From assembly GCF_014203955.1 (NCBI RefSeq), contig NZ_JACHKA010000001.1, forward strand, positions 1,798,001-1,862,000: a stretch of DNA of 64,000 bases, in the 5' to 3' direction. Every line of letters begins with the position of its first letter. The first letter of the stretch is position 1. Source of the DNA: Sphingobium lignivorans (GTDB lineage Bacteria; Pseudomonadota; Alphaproteobacteria; Sphingomonadales; Sphingomonadaceae). Shown here piece by piece: positions 9,387 through 18,320 of this stretch. The position numbers were made by a program, and so were the translations under genes. The notes beneath the pieces are model-generated. The model saw only the letters and a program-made list of their open reading frames with translations, was not told where the DNA came from and did no database searches.

Positions 9387-10787
9387 ATGACCAGCGCGAC
9401 CGGCTATGCCGCCGACCCCATTCGCCGAACACCGGCGCAAGGGTCCGGCGATGCACCGGCCGGCGCGCCCCGCAAGATCCTTTCCGACAGGCATGTGCTT
9501 GCGCTGACAATCGGCATCGTGGTCGGTGCCGGCATTTTCCGCACGCCCGCGCTGGTCGCCGAATTCTCCAGCAGCGAGGCAATGCTCATCGGCGCCTGGA
9601 TCGCCGGCGGGCTGCTCTCGATCCTCGGTGCGCTCTGCTATGCGGAACTGGCCGCCTCCTACCCGCATTTCGGCGGCGACTATCATTTCCTCCAGCGTGC
9701 TTATGGGGTGCGCACGGCCTTCCTCTACGGATGGGCGCGCTTCTCGGTCATCCAGACCGGCTCGCTGGCGCTGCTGGCCTATGTGTTCGGCGATTATGTG
9801 GCGATGGTCGCGCCCATCGGTCCCTATTCCTCCGCCATCTATGCCGCGCTGGTCGTGATCGCGGTGAGCGGCGCCAACTGGGTCGGCGTGAAAGTGGGCG
9901 CGCAGGCGCAGACGCTGCTGACGATCGCCGAAGTGCTCGGCCTCGTCGCGGTGATCGCCGCCGCATTCCTGCTTGCCCCGGCGGCGCCCGTCGAGACGAC
10001 GACGGCGGTAGCGGGCGGGGAAGGGGGCGGTGCGCTCGGCCTCGTCATGGTCTTCGTGCTCCTCACTTATGGCGGCTGGAACGAAGCGGTGTATCTTTCC
10101 GCCGAAGTGAAGGACGCGCCGCGCCGGCTCGGCCGGCTGATGGTGATCGGCCTCGGGATCGTGACGGTGCTTTACGTGCTGGCCAATCTGGCCTTCCTGC
10201 GCGTGCTCGGCCTTGCCGGCATGGCGAGCGCGGAAGCGGTGGCGGCCGAGGCGATGCAGCGCGCGCTGGGCGGCACCGGCGCAGTGTTCATCAGCGTGAT
10301 CGTCGCGCTGGCCGCGCTCACCTCCGCCAATGCCACGGTCATCACCGGCGCGCGCAGCCTGTGTGCGCTGGCCCGGGCTTTCCCGGCACTGCGCTGGGCG
10401 GGGCGCTGGAGGACCGATCGCGATACGCCGGGCAATGCCATTCTCGCGCAGGGCGCGGTGGCGCTGCTGCTGGTGTTCGCCGGGGTCTTCGCGCTGGACG
10501 GCTTCCGCCTCGCGCTCGAATATACCGCCCCGGTCTTCTGGGTGTTCCTGTTCCTCGTCGGCCTCGCCCTGTTCGTGCTGCGCTGGCGGGAGCCGCAGCG
10601 CGCGCGGCCGTTCCGCGTGCCGCTCTATCCGCTGGTGCCCGCCATCTTCTGCGCCACCAGCCTCTACCTGCTCTATTCGAGCCTCGTCTACGCCGGGACC
10701 GGCGCCTGGGTCGGCGTCGCCGTCCTCGCGCTCGGGGGCATTCTCCTGGTCTTCCTGAAACCGCATGAAACAGAGGAGATGGACTGA
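9387..10787 (+). CDS. APC superfamily amino acid permease
   Basis: A 466-residue, strongly hydrophobic protein with about 12 predicted membrane segments. TM1 carries the APC substrate motif GIVVGAGIFRTP. After it come FGGDYHFLQRAYG and the loop GWNEAVYLSAEVKD, both typical of amino acid/polyamine/organocation permeases. It is an inner-membrane secondary transporter of an unidentified amino acid. The ATG at 9387 is preferred, although the frame is open about 150 nt further upstream. Its stop shares one base with the next start (TGATG), so the permease and the exported methyltransferase are translationally coupled. Confidence 0.85.
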   Translation: MTSATGYAADPIRRTPAQGSGDAPAGAPRKILSDRHVLALTIGIVVGAGIFRTPALVAEFSSSEAMLIGAWIAGGLLSILGALCYAELAASYPHFGGDYHFLQRAYGVRTAFLYGWARFSVIQTGSLALLAYVFGDYVAMVAPIGPYSSAIYAALVVIAVSGANWVGVKVGAQAQTLLTIAEVLGLVAVIAAAFLLAPAAPVETTTAVAGGEGGGALGLVMVFVLLTYGGWNEAVYLSAEVKDAPRRLGRLMVIGLGIVTVLYVLANLAFLRVLGLAGMASAEAVAAEAMQRALGGTGAVFISVIVALAALTSANATVITGARSLCALARAFPALRWAGRWRTDRDTPGNAILAQGAVALLLVFAGVFALDGFRLALEYTAPVFWVFLFLVGLALFVLRWREPQRARPFRVPLYPLVPAIFCATSLYLLYSSLVYAGTGAWVGVAVLALGGILLVFLKPHETEEMD

Positions 10788-11344
10788 TGAAAAGCCTGAT
10801 GATCGGTGCCGCCCTCGCGCTCGGCGCGAGCGTGACAATCGCGACGCTTCACGCGCAGGACACGGCGCAGCAAGGCACCCAACGCCCCGACGTGATCTAC
10901 GTGCCCACGCCCCAGCCGGTGGTGGAAGCCATGCTGGCCATGGCCAAGGTGGGCGACGGGGACATTCTCTATGATCTCGGCTCGGGCGATGGCCGCATTC
11001 CCGTGACCGCCGCCAAGACCTTCAACATCCGCGCCGTGGGCATCGACATCGATCCCCAGCGCATCCGGGAAGCACGGGAGAACGCGCAGAAGGCCGGCGT
11101 GACCGACAAGGTGACCTTCAAGCAGGAGGACCTCTTCAAGACCGACTTCTCCGAGGCGACGGTCGTCACGCTCTACTTGCTGCCCACGCTCAACGAGAAG
11201 CTGCGGCCCCGGCTGCTGAAGGACCTCAAGCCCGGCACCCGGATCGTCAGCCATGATTTCCTCATGGGTGACTGGGAACCCGAGCGCAGCGAGGAAGTGG
11301 CCGGCAAGATGATCTATATGTGGACCGTGCCCGAGCGGGGATAA
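10787..11344 (+). CDS. Class I SAM-dependent methyltransferase with a signal peptide
   Basis: A 185-residue protein with an unexpected layout. Residues 1-23 look like a cleavable signal peptide (MKSLMIGAALALGASVTIAT, then AQ), followed by a Rossmann methyltransferase core: motif I DLGSGDGR (63-70), acidic GIDIDP (85-90), and a QEDLF loop. SAM is cytoplasmic, so a periplasmic methyltransferase is puzzling. Similar signal-bearing proteins are known in proteobacteria but their substrates are not established. It is coupled to the permease gene. The N-terminus could instead act as a membrane anchor facing the cytoplasm. Confidence 0.8.
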   Translation: MKSLMIGAALALGASVTIATLHAQDTAQQGTQRPDVIYVPTPQPVVEAMLAMAKVGDGDILYDLGSGDGRIPVTAAKTFNIRAVGIDIDPQRIREARENAQKAGVTDKVTFKQEDLFKTDFSEATVVTLYLLPTLNEKLRPRLLKDLKPGTRIVSHDFLMGDWEPERSEEVAGKMIYMWTVPERG

Positions 11345-11620
11345 GCTGGAGAGGGAAGGTGGGGCCGGGTGATGTGCGAGGCCCCCGATCGGGGCCTGCC
11401 GGACTCGCGCGCCTTCGTTGAAAGACGGGCGAGGACAGTCCATCGCTTGGCGGTCGATCGACGTGCCGGCCCGTATCCCAACCCGACCTTTCCTCTGAAG
11501 GGAAGGGGCTTGGGGCGCGTGGACAGATTCGCGCCAAAGGCACGACAGCTATCCGTGCTTCGCGTCCCACATTGGGCGTTCCGGATACGACGACAAAGGA
11601 GACGTCACCTCGTCCCACAT

Positions 11621-11708
11621 CGTCATTCCCGCGCATGCGGGAATCCAGTTGCACCCCGGCACTCGTACGCGATGTCTCAGCTGGATTCCCGCATGCGCGG
11701 GAATGACG
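11621..11708. repeat. REP/BIME-like palindromic unit, 28-bp perfect arms
   Basis: Arms at 11621-11648 and 11681-11708 are exact reverse complements over 28 bases, separated by 32 bases. Each arm is itself a near-palindrome built on ATTCCCGC and GCGGGAAT. This is the pattern of dispersed REP/BIME elements (ATTCCCGC...GCGGGAAT type). No transposase is visible nearby. Confidence 0.8.
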
Positions 11709-11844
11709 AAAAGTGGAAATGTCCGCTCGCCACAACATTTCGGCCGTAGCAGGGCTGAGACACGGCTCCTGATAGCCGTCGGTCGTTCACGTTTGGAATT
11801 TCTTCACGCAGCCTAGGTTGTGAGCGTGGCGCTGCCTTGCGCAT

Positions 11845-11986
11845 CCGTCGCCCCGGGCTTGCCCCGGGGGCCCGCTGTCTTCTGGGATCTGCGTGGCGGA
11901 CGCGTGGGCTGCCTGTGCTGCCTTGGCTCTTTTGGGGATCGCTTGAAAGGAAGCGGGACCCCGGGGCAAGCCCGGGGTGACGACGG
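11845..11986. repeat. Second palindromic repeat unit, CCCCGGGCTTGCCCCGGG type
   Basis: Arms at 11845-11876 and 11952-11986 are reverse complements apart from a 3-bp indel and one mismatch. The core CCCCGGGCTTGCCCCGGG is itself nearly palindromic. Its sequence is unrelated to the repeat at 11621-11708. It resembles the GC-rich interspersed repeats common between genes in sphingomonads. Confidence 0.75.
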
Positions 11987-12217
11987 GGGAAATGGCTCGC
12001 GCGTGCGGGGAGGGGCTGCGCCTGAGCCGACCGACGCCTGGCCTTGCGGGAGTTGTTGCTTCCGGTCGGAATGCCCGTCCGCCCATTTTCGCGCTGCGGA
12101 ATTTCCGTCTCCGTTTCATATTGCTGCCGCTTTCCGCAAGGCTGCGGGTTTGACCGGAAAGCGGGCGCATCTTATGGGCTGGCGTGCGCTGGTTCGGTTG
12201 CGGAGAGGGAGATACCG

Positions 12218-12940
12218 ATGAAGAAACTCTACCCCGATGCGAAGGCTGCCCTGGACGGGCTGCTGTTCGACGGGATGTTGCTTTGCGCGGGCGGCTTTGG
12301 CCTTTGCGGAATTCCGGAGCGGCTGATCGACGCCATTCGCGATTCCGGCGTGAAGGACCTCACGGTCGCGTCCAACAATGCCGGCATCGACAATGAAGGG
12401 CTCGGCAAGCTGCTGCGCACGCGCCAGATCAGGAAGATGATCTCGTCCTATGTCGGCGAGAACAAGGAGTTCGAGCGGCAGTATCTCTCCGGCGAGCTGG
12501 AGGTGGAGTTCTGCCCGCAAGGCACGCTCGCCGAGCGCTGCCGGGCCGGCGGCGCGGGCATTCCCGGCTTCTATACCAAGACGGGCGTGGGCACGCAGGT
12601 GGCCGAGGGCAAGGAGACCAAGGTCTTCGACGGGCAGGACTATGTGCTCGAGCGCGGCATCTATGCGGACCTGTGCATCATCAAGGGCTGGAAGGCGGAC
12701 GAGAGCGGCAACCTTATCTTCCGCAAGACCGCCCGCAACTTCAACCAGCCCATGGCGACCGCCGGCAAGATCTGCGTTGCGGAAGTGGAGGAAGTGGTGC
12801 CGACCGGCAGCCTCGACCCCGACTGCATCCATCTGCCGGGCATCTATGTGAAGCGCATGATCGTGGGCGCGCCCTACGACAAGAAGATCGAGTTCCGCAC
12901 CGTTCGGCCGCGTGAAGAGAAGATGGGGGAGACCGCATAA
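12218..12940 (+). CDS. scoA: 3-oxoacid CoA-transferase subunit A
   Basis: A 240-residue subunit A of a family I CoA-transferase. It starts [20 protein letters not shown], has the glycine-rich [12 protein letters not shown] loop near 26-37 and the family segment [13 protein letters not shown]. With subunit B it moves CoA from succinyl-CoA to a 3-oxoacid such as acetoacetate. The ATG at 12218 follows GGAGAGGGA by about 7 nt. The stop codon TAA at 12938-12940 touches the start of subunit B. Confidence 0.93.
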   Translation: MKKLYPDAKAALDGLLFDGMLLCAGGFGLCGIPERLIDAIRDSGVKDLTVASNNAGIDNEGLGKLLRTRQIRKMISSYVGENKEFERQYLSGELEVEFCPQGTLAERCRAGGAGIPGFYTKTGVGTQVAEGKETKVFDGQDYVLERGIYADLCIIKGWKADESGNLIFRKTARNFNQPMATAGKICVAEVEEVVPTGSLDPDCIHLPGIYVKRMIVGAPYDKKIEFRTVRPREEKMGETA

Positions 12941-13590
12941 TGCCCTGGACCCGCGATGAAATGGCGGCGCGCGCCGCGAAGGAGCTGAAGGACGGCTTCT
13001 ACGTCAATCTGGGCATCGGCATCCCGACGCTGGTGGCCAACCACATCCCGCCCGGCGTGGAAGTGACGCTGCAATCCGAGAACGGCATGCTCGGCATCGG
13101 CCCCTTCCCTTATGAGGACGAGGTCGACCCCGATCTCATCAATGCCGGCAAGCAGACGATCAGCGAGCTGCCCAGCTCGGTCTATTTCTCCAGCGCGGAC
13201 AGTTTCGCGATGATCCGCGGTGGGCACATCGACCTGACCGTGCTCGGCGCGATGGAAGTCTCCGAGGGCGGCGACATCGCCAACTGGATGATCCCCGGCA
13301 AGATGATCAAGGGCATGGGCGGCGCCATGGACCTGGTCGCGGGCGTCAAGAAGATCATCGTGGTGATGGAGCACACCAGCAAGCATGGCGAGCCCAAGTT
13401 CATCCCCGCCTGCACGCTGCCACTGACGGGGAAGAATGTCGTCGACATGATCGTGACCGATATCGCCGTGTTCCAGCGGACGAGCCATGACGAGCCCTTC
13501 CGGCTCATCGAGCTTGCCCCGGGCGTGACGGCGGAGGAAGTCGCGCAGAAGACGACCGCGAAATATGAGGTCGCTCTGGCCACGGCCTGA
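12940..13590 (+). CDS. scoB: 3-oxoacid CoA-transferase subunit B
   Basis: A 216-residue partner of the preceding gene. The N-terminal [13 protein letters not shown] is followed by [12 protein letters not shown]; Glu47 is the residue expected to form the glutamyl-CoA thioester. The C-terminus reads [17 protein letters not shown]. The heterodimer activates acetoacetate for entry to central metabolism. A terminator at 13614-13645 closes the two-gene operon. Confidence 0.94.
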   Translation: MPWTRDEMAARAAKELKDGFYVNLGIGIPTLVANHIPPGVEVTLQSENGMLGIGPFPYEDEVDPDLINAGKQTISELPSSVYFSSADSFAMIRGGHIDLTVLGAMEVSEGGDIANWMIPGKMIKGMGGAMDLVAGVKKIIVVMEHTSKHGEPKFIPACTLPLTGKNVVDMIVTDIAVFQRTSHDEPFRLIELAPGVTAEEVAQKTTAKYEVALATA

Positions 13591-13613
13591 GCGGACATCG
13601 CAGTCCTGTATAG

Positions 13614-13645
13614 GGCGGTCCGGCATTGCGCCGGGCCGCCTTTTT
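13614..13645 (+). terminator. Rho-independent terminator after scoAB
   Basis: An 11-bp stem (GGCGGTCCGGC at 13614-13624 paired with 13630-13640, one G-T pair), loop ATTGC, then TTTTT at 13641-13645. Confidence 0.85.
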
Positions 13646-13719
13646 CGTGCGCCGCGTCTTTTCTGTTGCCCCGGCATGCGCAGGTCCGGCAAAGGGCGCG
13701 CAATAACAGGGGAGGGTGA

Positions 13720-14997
13720 ATGGCCATCGGGACCATCAAGGAGCGGCCATATCTGGCGCTCGTGCTGCTGACGTCGATCGGCGTGGTCGGCTTTGTCGAC
13801 CGGATCATCATGAATGTGCTGGCCGAGCCGCTCAAGCAGGAGTTTTCGCTCAGCGACACGCAGCTCGGCATCGTGACGGGCCTTGCCTTCGCGGTGCTGA
13901 ATGTGGGCCTTGGCCTCGTCATCGCGCGGATCGCCGAGCGGCGGCGGCGGATCACGCTGATCTGGGTGGGCACGGTGCTCTGGTCCGCCGCTACCGCCGT
14001 CTGCGGGCTCGCGGCGAGCTATGTCCAGCTCCTGCTCGCGCGGATCGGCGTGGGCGTGGGCGAGGCGGTGGGACTCCCGGCCACCTATTCGGTCGTCTCC
14101 GATTATTTCCCGCGCGAGAAGCGGGCGACGATGATGGCGGCGCTCAATCTGGCGCCGCCGCTCGGCGCTTTCATCGGGGCCAGCGGCGGCGCGCTGATCG
14201 CGCAGCTCTATGGCTGGCGCGCGGCGCTGTTCGTGGCGGCGGTGCCGGGGCTGATCCTGGCCCTGCTGCTCGCGCTGTTCGTCGCCGAACCCCGGCGCGG
14301 GCGGCATGACGGCCCGGCGGGCGCGAGCGACACCGTGCCGCCGCTCGGCGCGGTGATCGGCCGCTATCTGCGCTGGCCGACCATGCGCAACATGCTGATG
14401 GGCTCCAGCCTCGCGGGGATGGTCGGCTTCGGGCTCAATGCCTTCCTGGCGGCCTATCTCATCCGGCGCTTCGGCTTCACGCTGGTGGAGGCGGGACTGG
14501 TCGCCGGGCTCGTCGCCAGCCTGCCGGCGACGCTCAGCATCCTGGGCTCGGGCTGGCTTGCCGACCGGCTGGCCTCGCGCGGCAATCCGCGGGCCTATGC
14601 GCTGATGCCGGCGATCACCCTGTGCCTCGTCGGGCCGCTCTATGCCTTCGCCATCACGCGTGACGAGCCGGCGCTGATCGTGGTGCTGGTGGGCCTGTGC
14701 GGCATCATCCAGTATACCTATCTGGGGCCGACGCAGGGCACGTTCCAGAACATGCTCAGCCCGCGCATGCGCGCGACAGGCACGGCCTTCACGTCGATGA
14801 TCTATACGCTGGTCGGCGGCGGCTTCGGCCCGCTGCTGCTCGGCGCGGTGAGCGACGGCTATGCGGCGCGCGGCATCGACCCGGGACTGGCGCTGGGCTT
14901 TGCCATGGCAAGCATGGCGGCGGTCTATCTCTGGGCCTCGGCGCACTACTGGCTGGCATCCCGCACCATTGAAGCGGACCTCGCGCGGCCAATATAG
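13720..14997 (+). CDS. MFS transporter, spinster-like
   Basis: A 425-residue protein with 12 predicted membrane segments. TM1 ends in VGFVDRIIMNVLAEPLK, and the motif-A region is represented by IARIAERRRRITLI after TM2. TM4 has LLARIGVGVGEAVGLPATYSVVSDYFP, which is typical of the spinster-like branch common in sphingomonads. The substrate is unknown. GGGGAGGG lies about 4 nt before the ATG. It is probably a single-gene unit between the scoAB terminator and leuC. Confidence 0.85.
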   Translation: MAIGTIKERPYLALVLLTSIGVVGFVDRIIMNVLAEPLKQEFSLSDTQLGIVTGLAFAVLNVGLGLVIARIAERRRRITLIWVGTVLWSAATAVCGLAASYVQLLLARIGVGVGEAVGLPATYSVVSDYFPREKRATMMAALNLAPPLGAFIGASGGALIAQLYGWRAALFVAAVPGLILALLLALFVAEPRRGRHDGPAGASDTVPPLGAVIGRYLRWPTMRNMLMGSSLAGMVGFGLNAFLAAYLIRRFGFTLVEAGLVAGLVASLPATLSILGSGWLADRLASRGNPRAYALMPAITLCLVGPLYAFAITRDEPALIVVLVGLCGIIQYTYLGPTQGTFQNMLSPRMRATGTAFTSMIYTLVGGGFGPLLLGAVSDGYAARGIDPGLALGFAMASMAAVYLWASAHYWLASRTIEADLARPI

Positions 14998-15038
14998 GGC
15001 TTTCGCCGCGATGCCCGCGGCGCTAGGGAAGCGGCGAA

Positions 15039-16485
15039 ATGACCGAGAAACCGCGCACGCTCTACGAGAAGATCTGGGACGCGCATGTCGTCGAGACACG
15101 CGACGACGGCACGTCCCTCATCTATATCGACCGCCATCTCGTCCATGAAGTGACGAGCCCCCAGGCCTTCGAGGGGCTTCGCCTCGCCGGGCGCAAGCTG
15201 CGCCGGCCCGGACCTGACGCTGGCGGTGCCGGACCATAATGTGCCGACCACGGCGCGCGTGGACGCGCAGGGCCATCGCCTGGCGATCGAGGACCCGCAG
15301 AGCGCCCAGCAGCTCGCGGCGCTGGAGCGCAACGCGCCGGAATTCGGCGTGCGCTACTTCGACGCGGTGGCGCCCGAGCAGGGCATCGTGCATGTCGTGG
15401 GCCCGGAACAGGGCTTCACGCTGCCCGGCACGACGCTGGTCTGCGGCGACAGCCACACGGCCGCGCACGGCGCACTCGGCGCGCTGGCCTTCGGCATCGG
15501 CACCAGCGAGGTCGAGCATGTGATGGCCACGCAGACGCTGCAGCTCAAGCGCTCGAAGACCTTCGCCATCGAGGTGGAAGGCACGCTCGGCTATGGCGTG
15601 ACGCCCAAGGACGTGGTGCTGGCGATCATCGGCCGCACCGGCACGGCCGGGGGCACGGGGCATGTCGTGGAATATCGCGGCTCGACTTTCCGCGAGATGA
15701 GCATCGAGGGGCGCCTGACCGTCGCCAACATGGCGATCGAGGGCGGCGCGCGCTCCGGCCTGTTCGCGCCGGACGAGAAGACCTTCGCTTATCTCAAGGG
15801 CCGGCCGATGGCGCCGCACGGCGAGGACTGGGAACGCGCGCTGGCCTGGTGGCGCACGCTGGTGACCGACGAGGGCGCGAAATTCGACAAGACGCTGCGG
15901 CTCGCCGCCAGCGACATCGCGCCCAACGTCACCTGGGGCACGAGCCCCGAGGATGTCGTGCCGATCACCGGCATGGTGCCCGATCCCGAGAGCTTCGAGG
16001 ACCCCGCCAAGCGCGCGGCCGCGGCGCGATCGCTGGAATATATGGGCCTCTCCGCCGGCCAGCGGATGGAGGATGTGAGCGTCGAGCATATCTTCATCGG
16101 CAGCTGCACGAACAGCCGGATCGAGGACCTGCGCGCCGCCGCGGCGGTGCTGAAGGGCCACAGGATCGCCGACCGCATCCGGCAGGCGCTGGTCGTCCCG
16201 GGCTCCGGGCTCGTCAAGCGGCAGGCCGAAGCGGAAGGGCTGGACCGCATCTTCATCGAGGCCGGGTTCGAGTGGCGCGAACCGGGCTGCTCGATGTGCC
16301 TGGGCATGAATCCCGACCGGGTGCCGAGCGGCGAGCGCTGCGCCTCGACCAGCAACCGCAACTTCATGGGGCGGCAGGGCCCCGGATCGCGCACCCACCT
16401 GGTCTCGCCCGTCATGGCCGCTGCCGCGGCGATTAAGGGTCGACTTGCCGACGTCCGTGACCTAATGGGGAACGAACAAGGTTAA
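15039..16485 (+). CDS. leuC: 3-isopropylmalate dehydratase large subunit LeuC, frameshifted as read
   Basis: LeuC, the [4Fe-4S] aconitase-family large subunit of leucine synthesis. From ATG 15039 the chain matches LeuC ([32 protein letters not shown]) until KLRRP, where an extra base at 15208-15212 shifts the frame. The next frame carries on at once with [13 protein letters not shown] and runs intact to 16485, including the cluster Cys in GSCTNSR and in CSMC. Removing one base gives a 481-residue protein of normal length. An insertion here would abolish leucine synthesis unless a second copy exists, so a consensus error is suspected. Confidence 0.92.
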
Positions 16486-16493
16486 GGGGCGCA

Positions 16494-16595
16494 ATGAAAA
16501 AGATTTTCTGGATCCTGGTGCTCGGCGCCATCGGCAGTGCAGCCATGGCCGTCGGGCTCGGTAACGCCAAGCCGGAGGTCGGCACGCCCCGCTGA
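16494..16595 (+). CDS. Small membrane or secreted peptide, 33 aa
   Basis: A short frame too small for most gene callers. It starts MKKIFWILVLGAIGSAAMAV, a Lys-rich start and one hydrophobic segment, and ends in a short polar tail. The ATG lies 9 nt after the leuC stop, with AAGGGGCG as a possible ribosome site. The next gene starts 28 nt after its stop, so it fits inside the leu operon. It resembles a signal peptide or single-pass microprotein. No function is assigned. Confidence 0.5.
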   Translation: MKKIFWILVLGAIGSAAMAVGLGNAKPEVGTPR

Positions 16596-16623
16596 CCTTC
16601 CGCATTCGGAAGGGAGAGGGACG

Positions 16624-17505
16624 ATGCGCCACCGGACGTTGGCCGGACCCGCATGCGCCGCGATGGCGGCGCTGCTACTCATGACGCCCGCGATCGCGCA
16701 GGCGCAGACACAGACATCATCGCCCGCGAGCGCCAAGCCGCCCGCTTCGGCCCCCGCGGCCATCACGCTCACCCGGCTCGATTGCGGCGAATTTCGCCAG
16801 CCGCGCGATGTCAGCGCCTTCTCGGACGCGTACGTTTATACTGATCCGCCGCTCAGGATGCCGTTCGTCGCGAGCTGCTACCTCATCCGCCATGGCGATC
16901 GGTTCATGCTGTGGGACGCCGGCTTCGCGGGCTCCAACGATACCATCCTGCTGCGCCGCACGCTGCCCGAGCAGCTAGCCGAGATCGGCGTCGATCCGGC
17001 GAAGGTCGCGTTCGTCGGCATCAGCCATTATCATGGCGATCATATCGGGCAGGCAAGCCGCTTCCCGCAGGCCAAGCTGCTGATCGGCGCCGGCGACTGG
17101 GCGGTGCTGACCGCGACGCCGCCACGCTATGCCAATGCCGATCCCGCGCCGCTGGCGCACTGGATCAGCGGTGGCGGCACGGTTGAGCAGCTGACGGGCG
17201 ACAAGGACGTGTTCGGCGATGGCAGCGTGACCATCCTGAACCTCCCGGGCCATACGCCGGGCCATCACGGCCTGCTGGTGCGCCTGCCGAAGACGGGGCC
17301 GGTGCTGATCTCCGGCGATGCCGTGCATTTCCGCGAGAATTACGAGCATGACCGGGTGCCGGGCTTCAATACCGATCGCGCGGATTCGCTGGCCTCGATC
17401 GACCGGCTCAAGGCCATCGCCAAGGCGCTGGGCGCGAAGCTCATCATCCAGCACGACCATCGCGATGTCGCCAGCCTGCCGGCCTTCCCCGAGGCGGCGG
17501 AATGA
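16624..17505 (+). CDS. Secreted metallo-beta-lactamase-fold hydrolase, lactonase-like
   Basis: A 293-residue protein with a signal peptide (hydrophobic 8-24, cleavage near AIAQA) and a metallo-beta-lactamase domain. The zinc motif HYHGDH is at 135-140; further ligands lie in LPGHTPGHHG and SGDAVHF, and the last His in IIQHDH. This layout resembles N-acyl homoserine lactonases (AttM/AhlD branch), but quorum quenching is only an inference. It sits inside the leu operon between leuC and leuD with no evident role in leucine synthesis. GGAGAGGG precedes the ATG. Confidence 0.82.
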   Translation: MRHRTLAGPACAAMAALLLMTPAIAQAQTQTSSPASAKPPASAPAAITLTRLDCGEFRQPRDVSAFSDAYVYTDPPLRMPFVASCYLIRHGDRFMLWDAGFAGSNDTILLRRTLPEQLAEIGVDPAKVAFVGISHYHGDHIGQASRFPQAKLLIGAGDWAVLTATPPRYANADPAPLAHWISGGGTVEQLTGDKDVFGDGSVTILNLPGHTPGHHGLLVRLPKTGPVLISGDAVHFRENYEHDRVPGFNTDRADSLASIDRLKAIAKALGAKLIIQHDHRDVASLPAFPEAAE

Positions 17506-17596
17506 GCGGGCCGAATGCGCGGCGCGGGGGCGGCGGCCTTGACGGCTCGGGCCCGATCGGTCACCAGCGCGGCATCTGACGATTGGAGGCAGTTTC

Positions 17597-18190
17597 ATGG
17601 AACCGGTCAAGGAGGTCGAGGGCCGCGCCTATCCCTTCGGCATGAAGAATGTCGACACCGACATCATCATTCCGGCCAAGTGGCTCAAGACGATCAGCCG
17701 CAGCGGGCTGGGGCAGGGCGCGTTCGAGGCATTGCGCAAGGAGCCGGACAATGTGTTCGACGATCCGCGCTATGCCGGCGCGCCGATCATCGTGGCGGGC
17801 GACAATTTCGGCTGCGGGTCGAGCCGCGAACATGCCGCCTGGGCGCTCATCGACATGGGCGTCACGGCCGTGATCGCGCCGAGCTTCTCGGACATCTTCT
17901 CGGGCAATGCCTTCAAGAACGGCATCCTGACCGTGGTGCTGCCGCAGGAGGCAGTCGACCGGCTGCTGGAGGTCGCGAAGACCGACACCATCACCATCGA
18001 CCTGGAGAACCAGACCGTCACCACGCCGTTCCAGGATCGCTTCACCTTCGAGATCGATCCGTTCCGCAAGGCCTGCCTGCTCGGCGGGCTCGACGAGATC
18101 GGCCTTACCATCCGCAGCGACGACGCGATTGCCGCCTTCGAACGGATGGACGCGGCGCGGCGGCCCTGGCTGGTGCCGGCGGCGGCGTGA
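17597..18190 (+). CDS. leuD: 3-isopropylmalate dehydratase small subunit LeuD
   Basis: A 197-residue LeuD with the swivel-domain signatures [26 protein letters not shown] and [12 protein letters not shown]. It joins LeuC to isomerise 2-isopropylmalate to 3-isopropylmalate in the cytoplasm. GGAGGCAG precedes the ATG. It is full length and in frame. Confidence 0.95.
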   Translation: MEPVKEVEGRAYPFGMKNVDTDIIIPAKWLKTISRSGLGQGAFEALRKEPDNVFDDPRYAGAPIIVAGDNFGCGSSREHAAWALIDMGVTAVIAPSFSDIFSGNAFKNGILTVVLPQEAVDRLLEVAKTDTITIDLENQTVTTPFQDRFTFEIDPFRKACLLGGLDEIGLTIRSDDAIAAFERMDAARRPWLVPAAA

Positions 18191-18320
18191 GACGATGACC
18201 GGGCGCCACCCTCCCGGGACCGGCGCGGCGAAGCGCGTTGCCATGAGCGTGGCGGGTTCCTAAACAGGCAGCGAATCCGCACGCTGCACAAGAGACACAA
18301 GAGACAAGGGCTTTTCATCC

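Larger units (their letters stand above)
11345..12217. other. Long intergenic region holding two palindromic repeat units
   Basis: 873 bp without a convincing gene. Two different inverted-repeat units are annotated separately. The rest is GC-rich with no conserved frame on either strand. The bases before 12218 carry a strong ribosome site (GGAGAGGGA) for the CoA-transferase gene. Confidence 0.6.
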
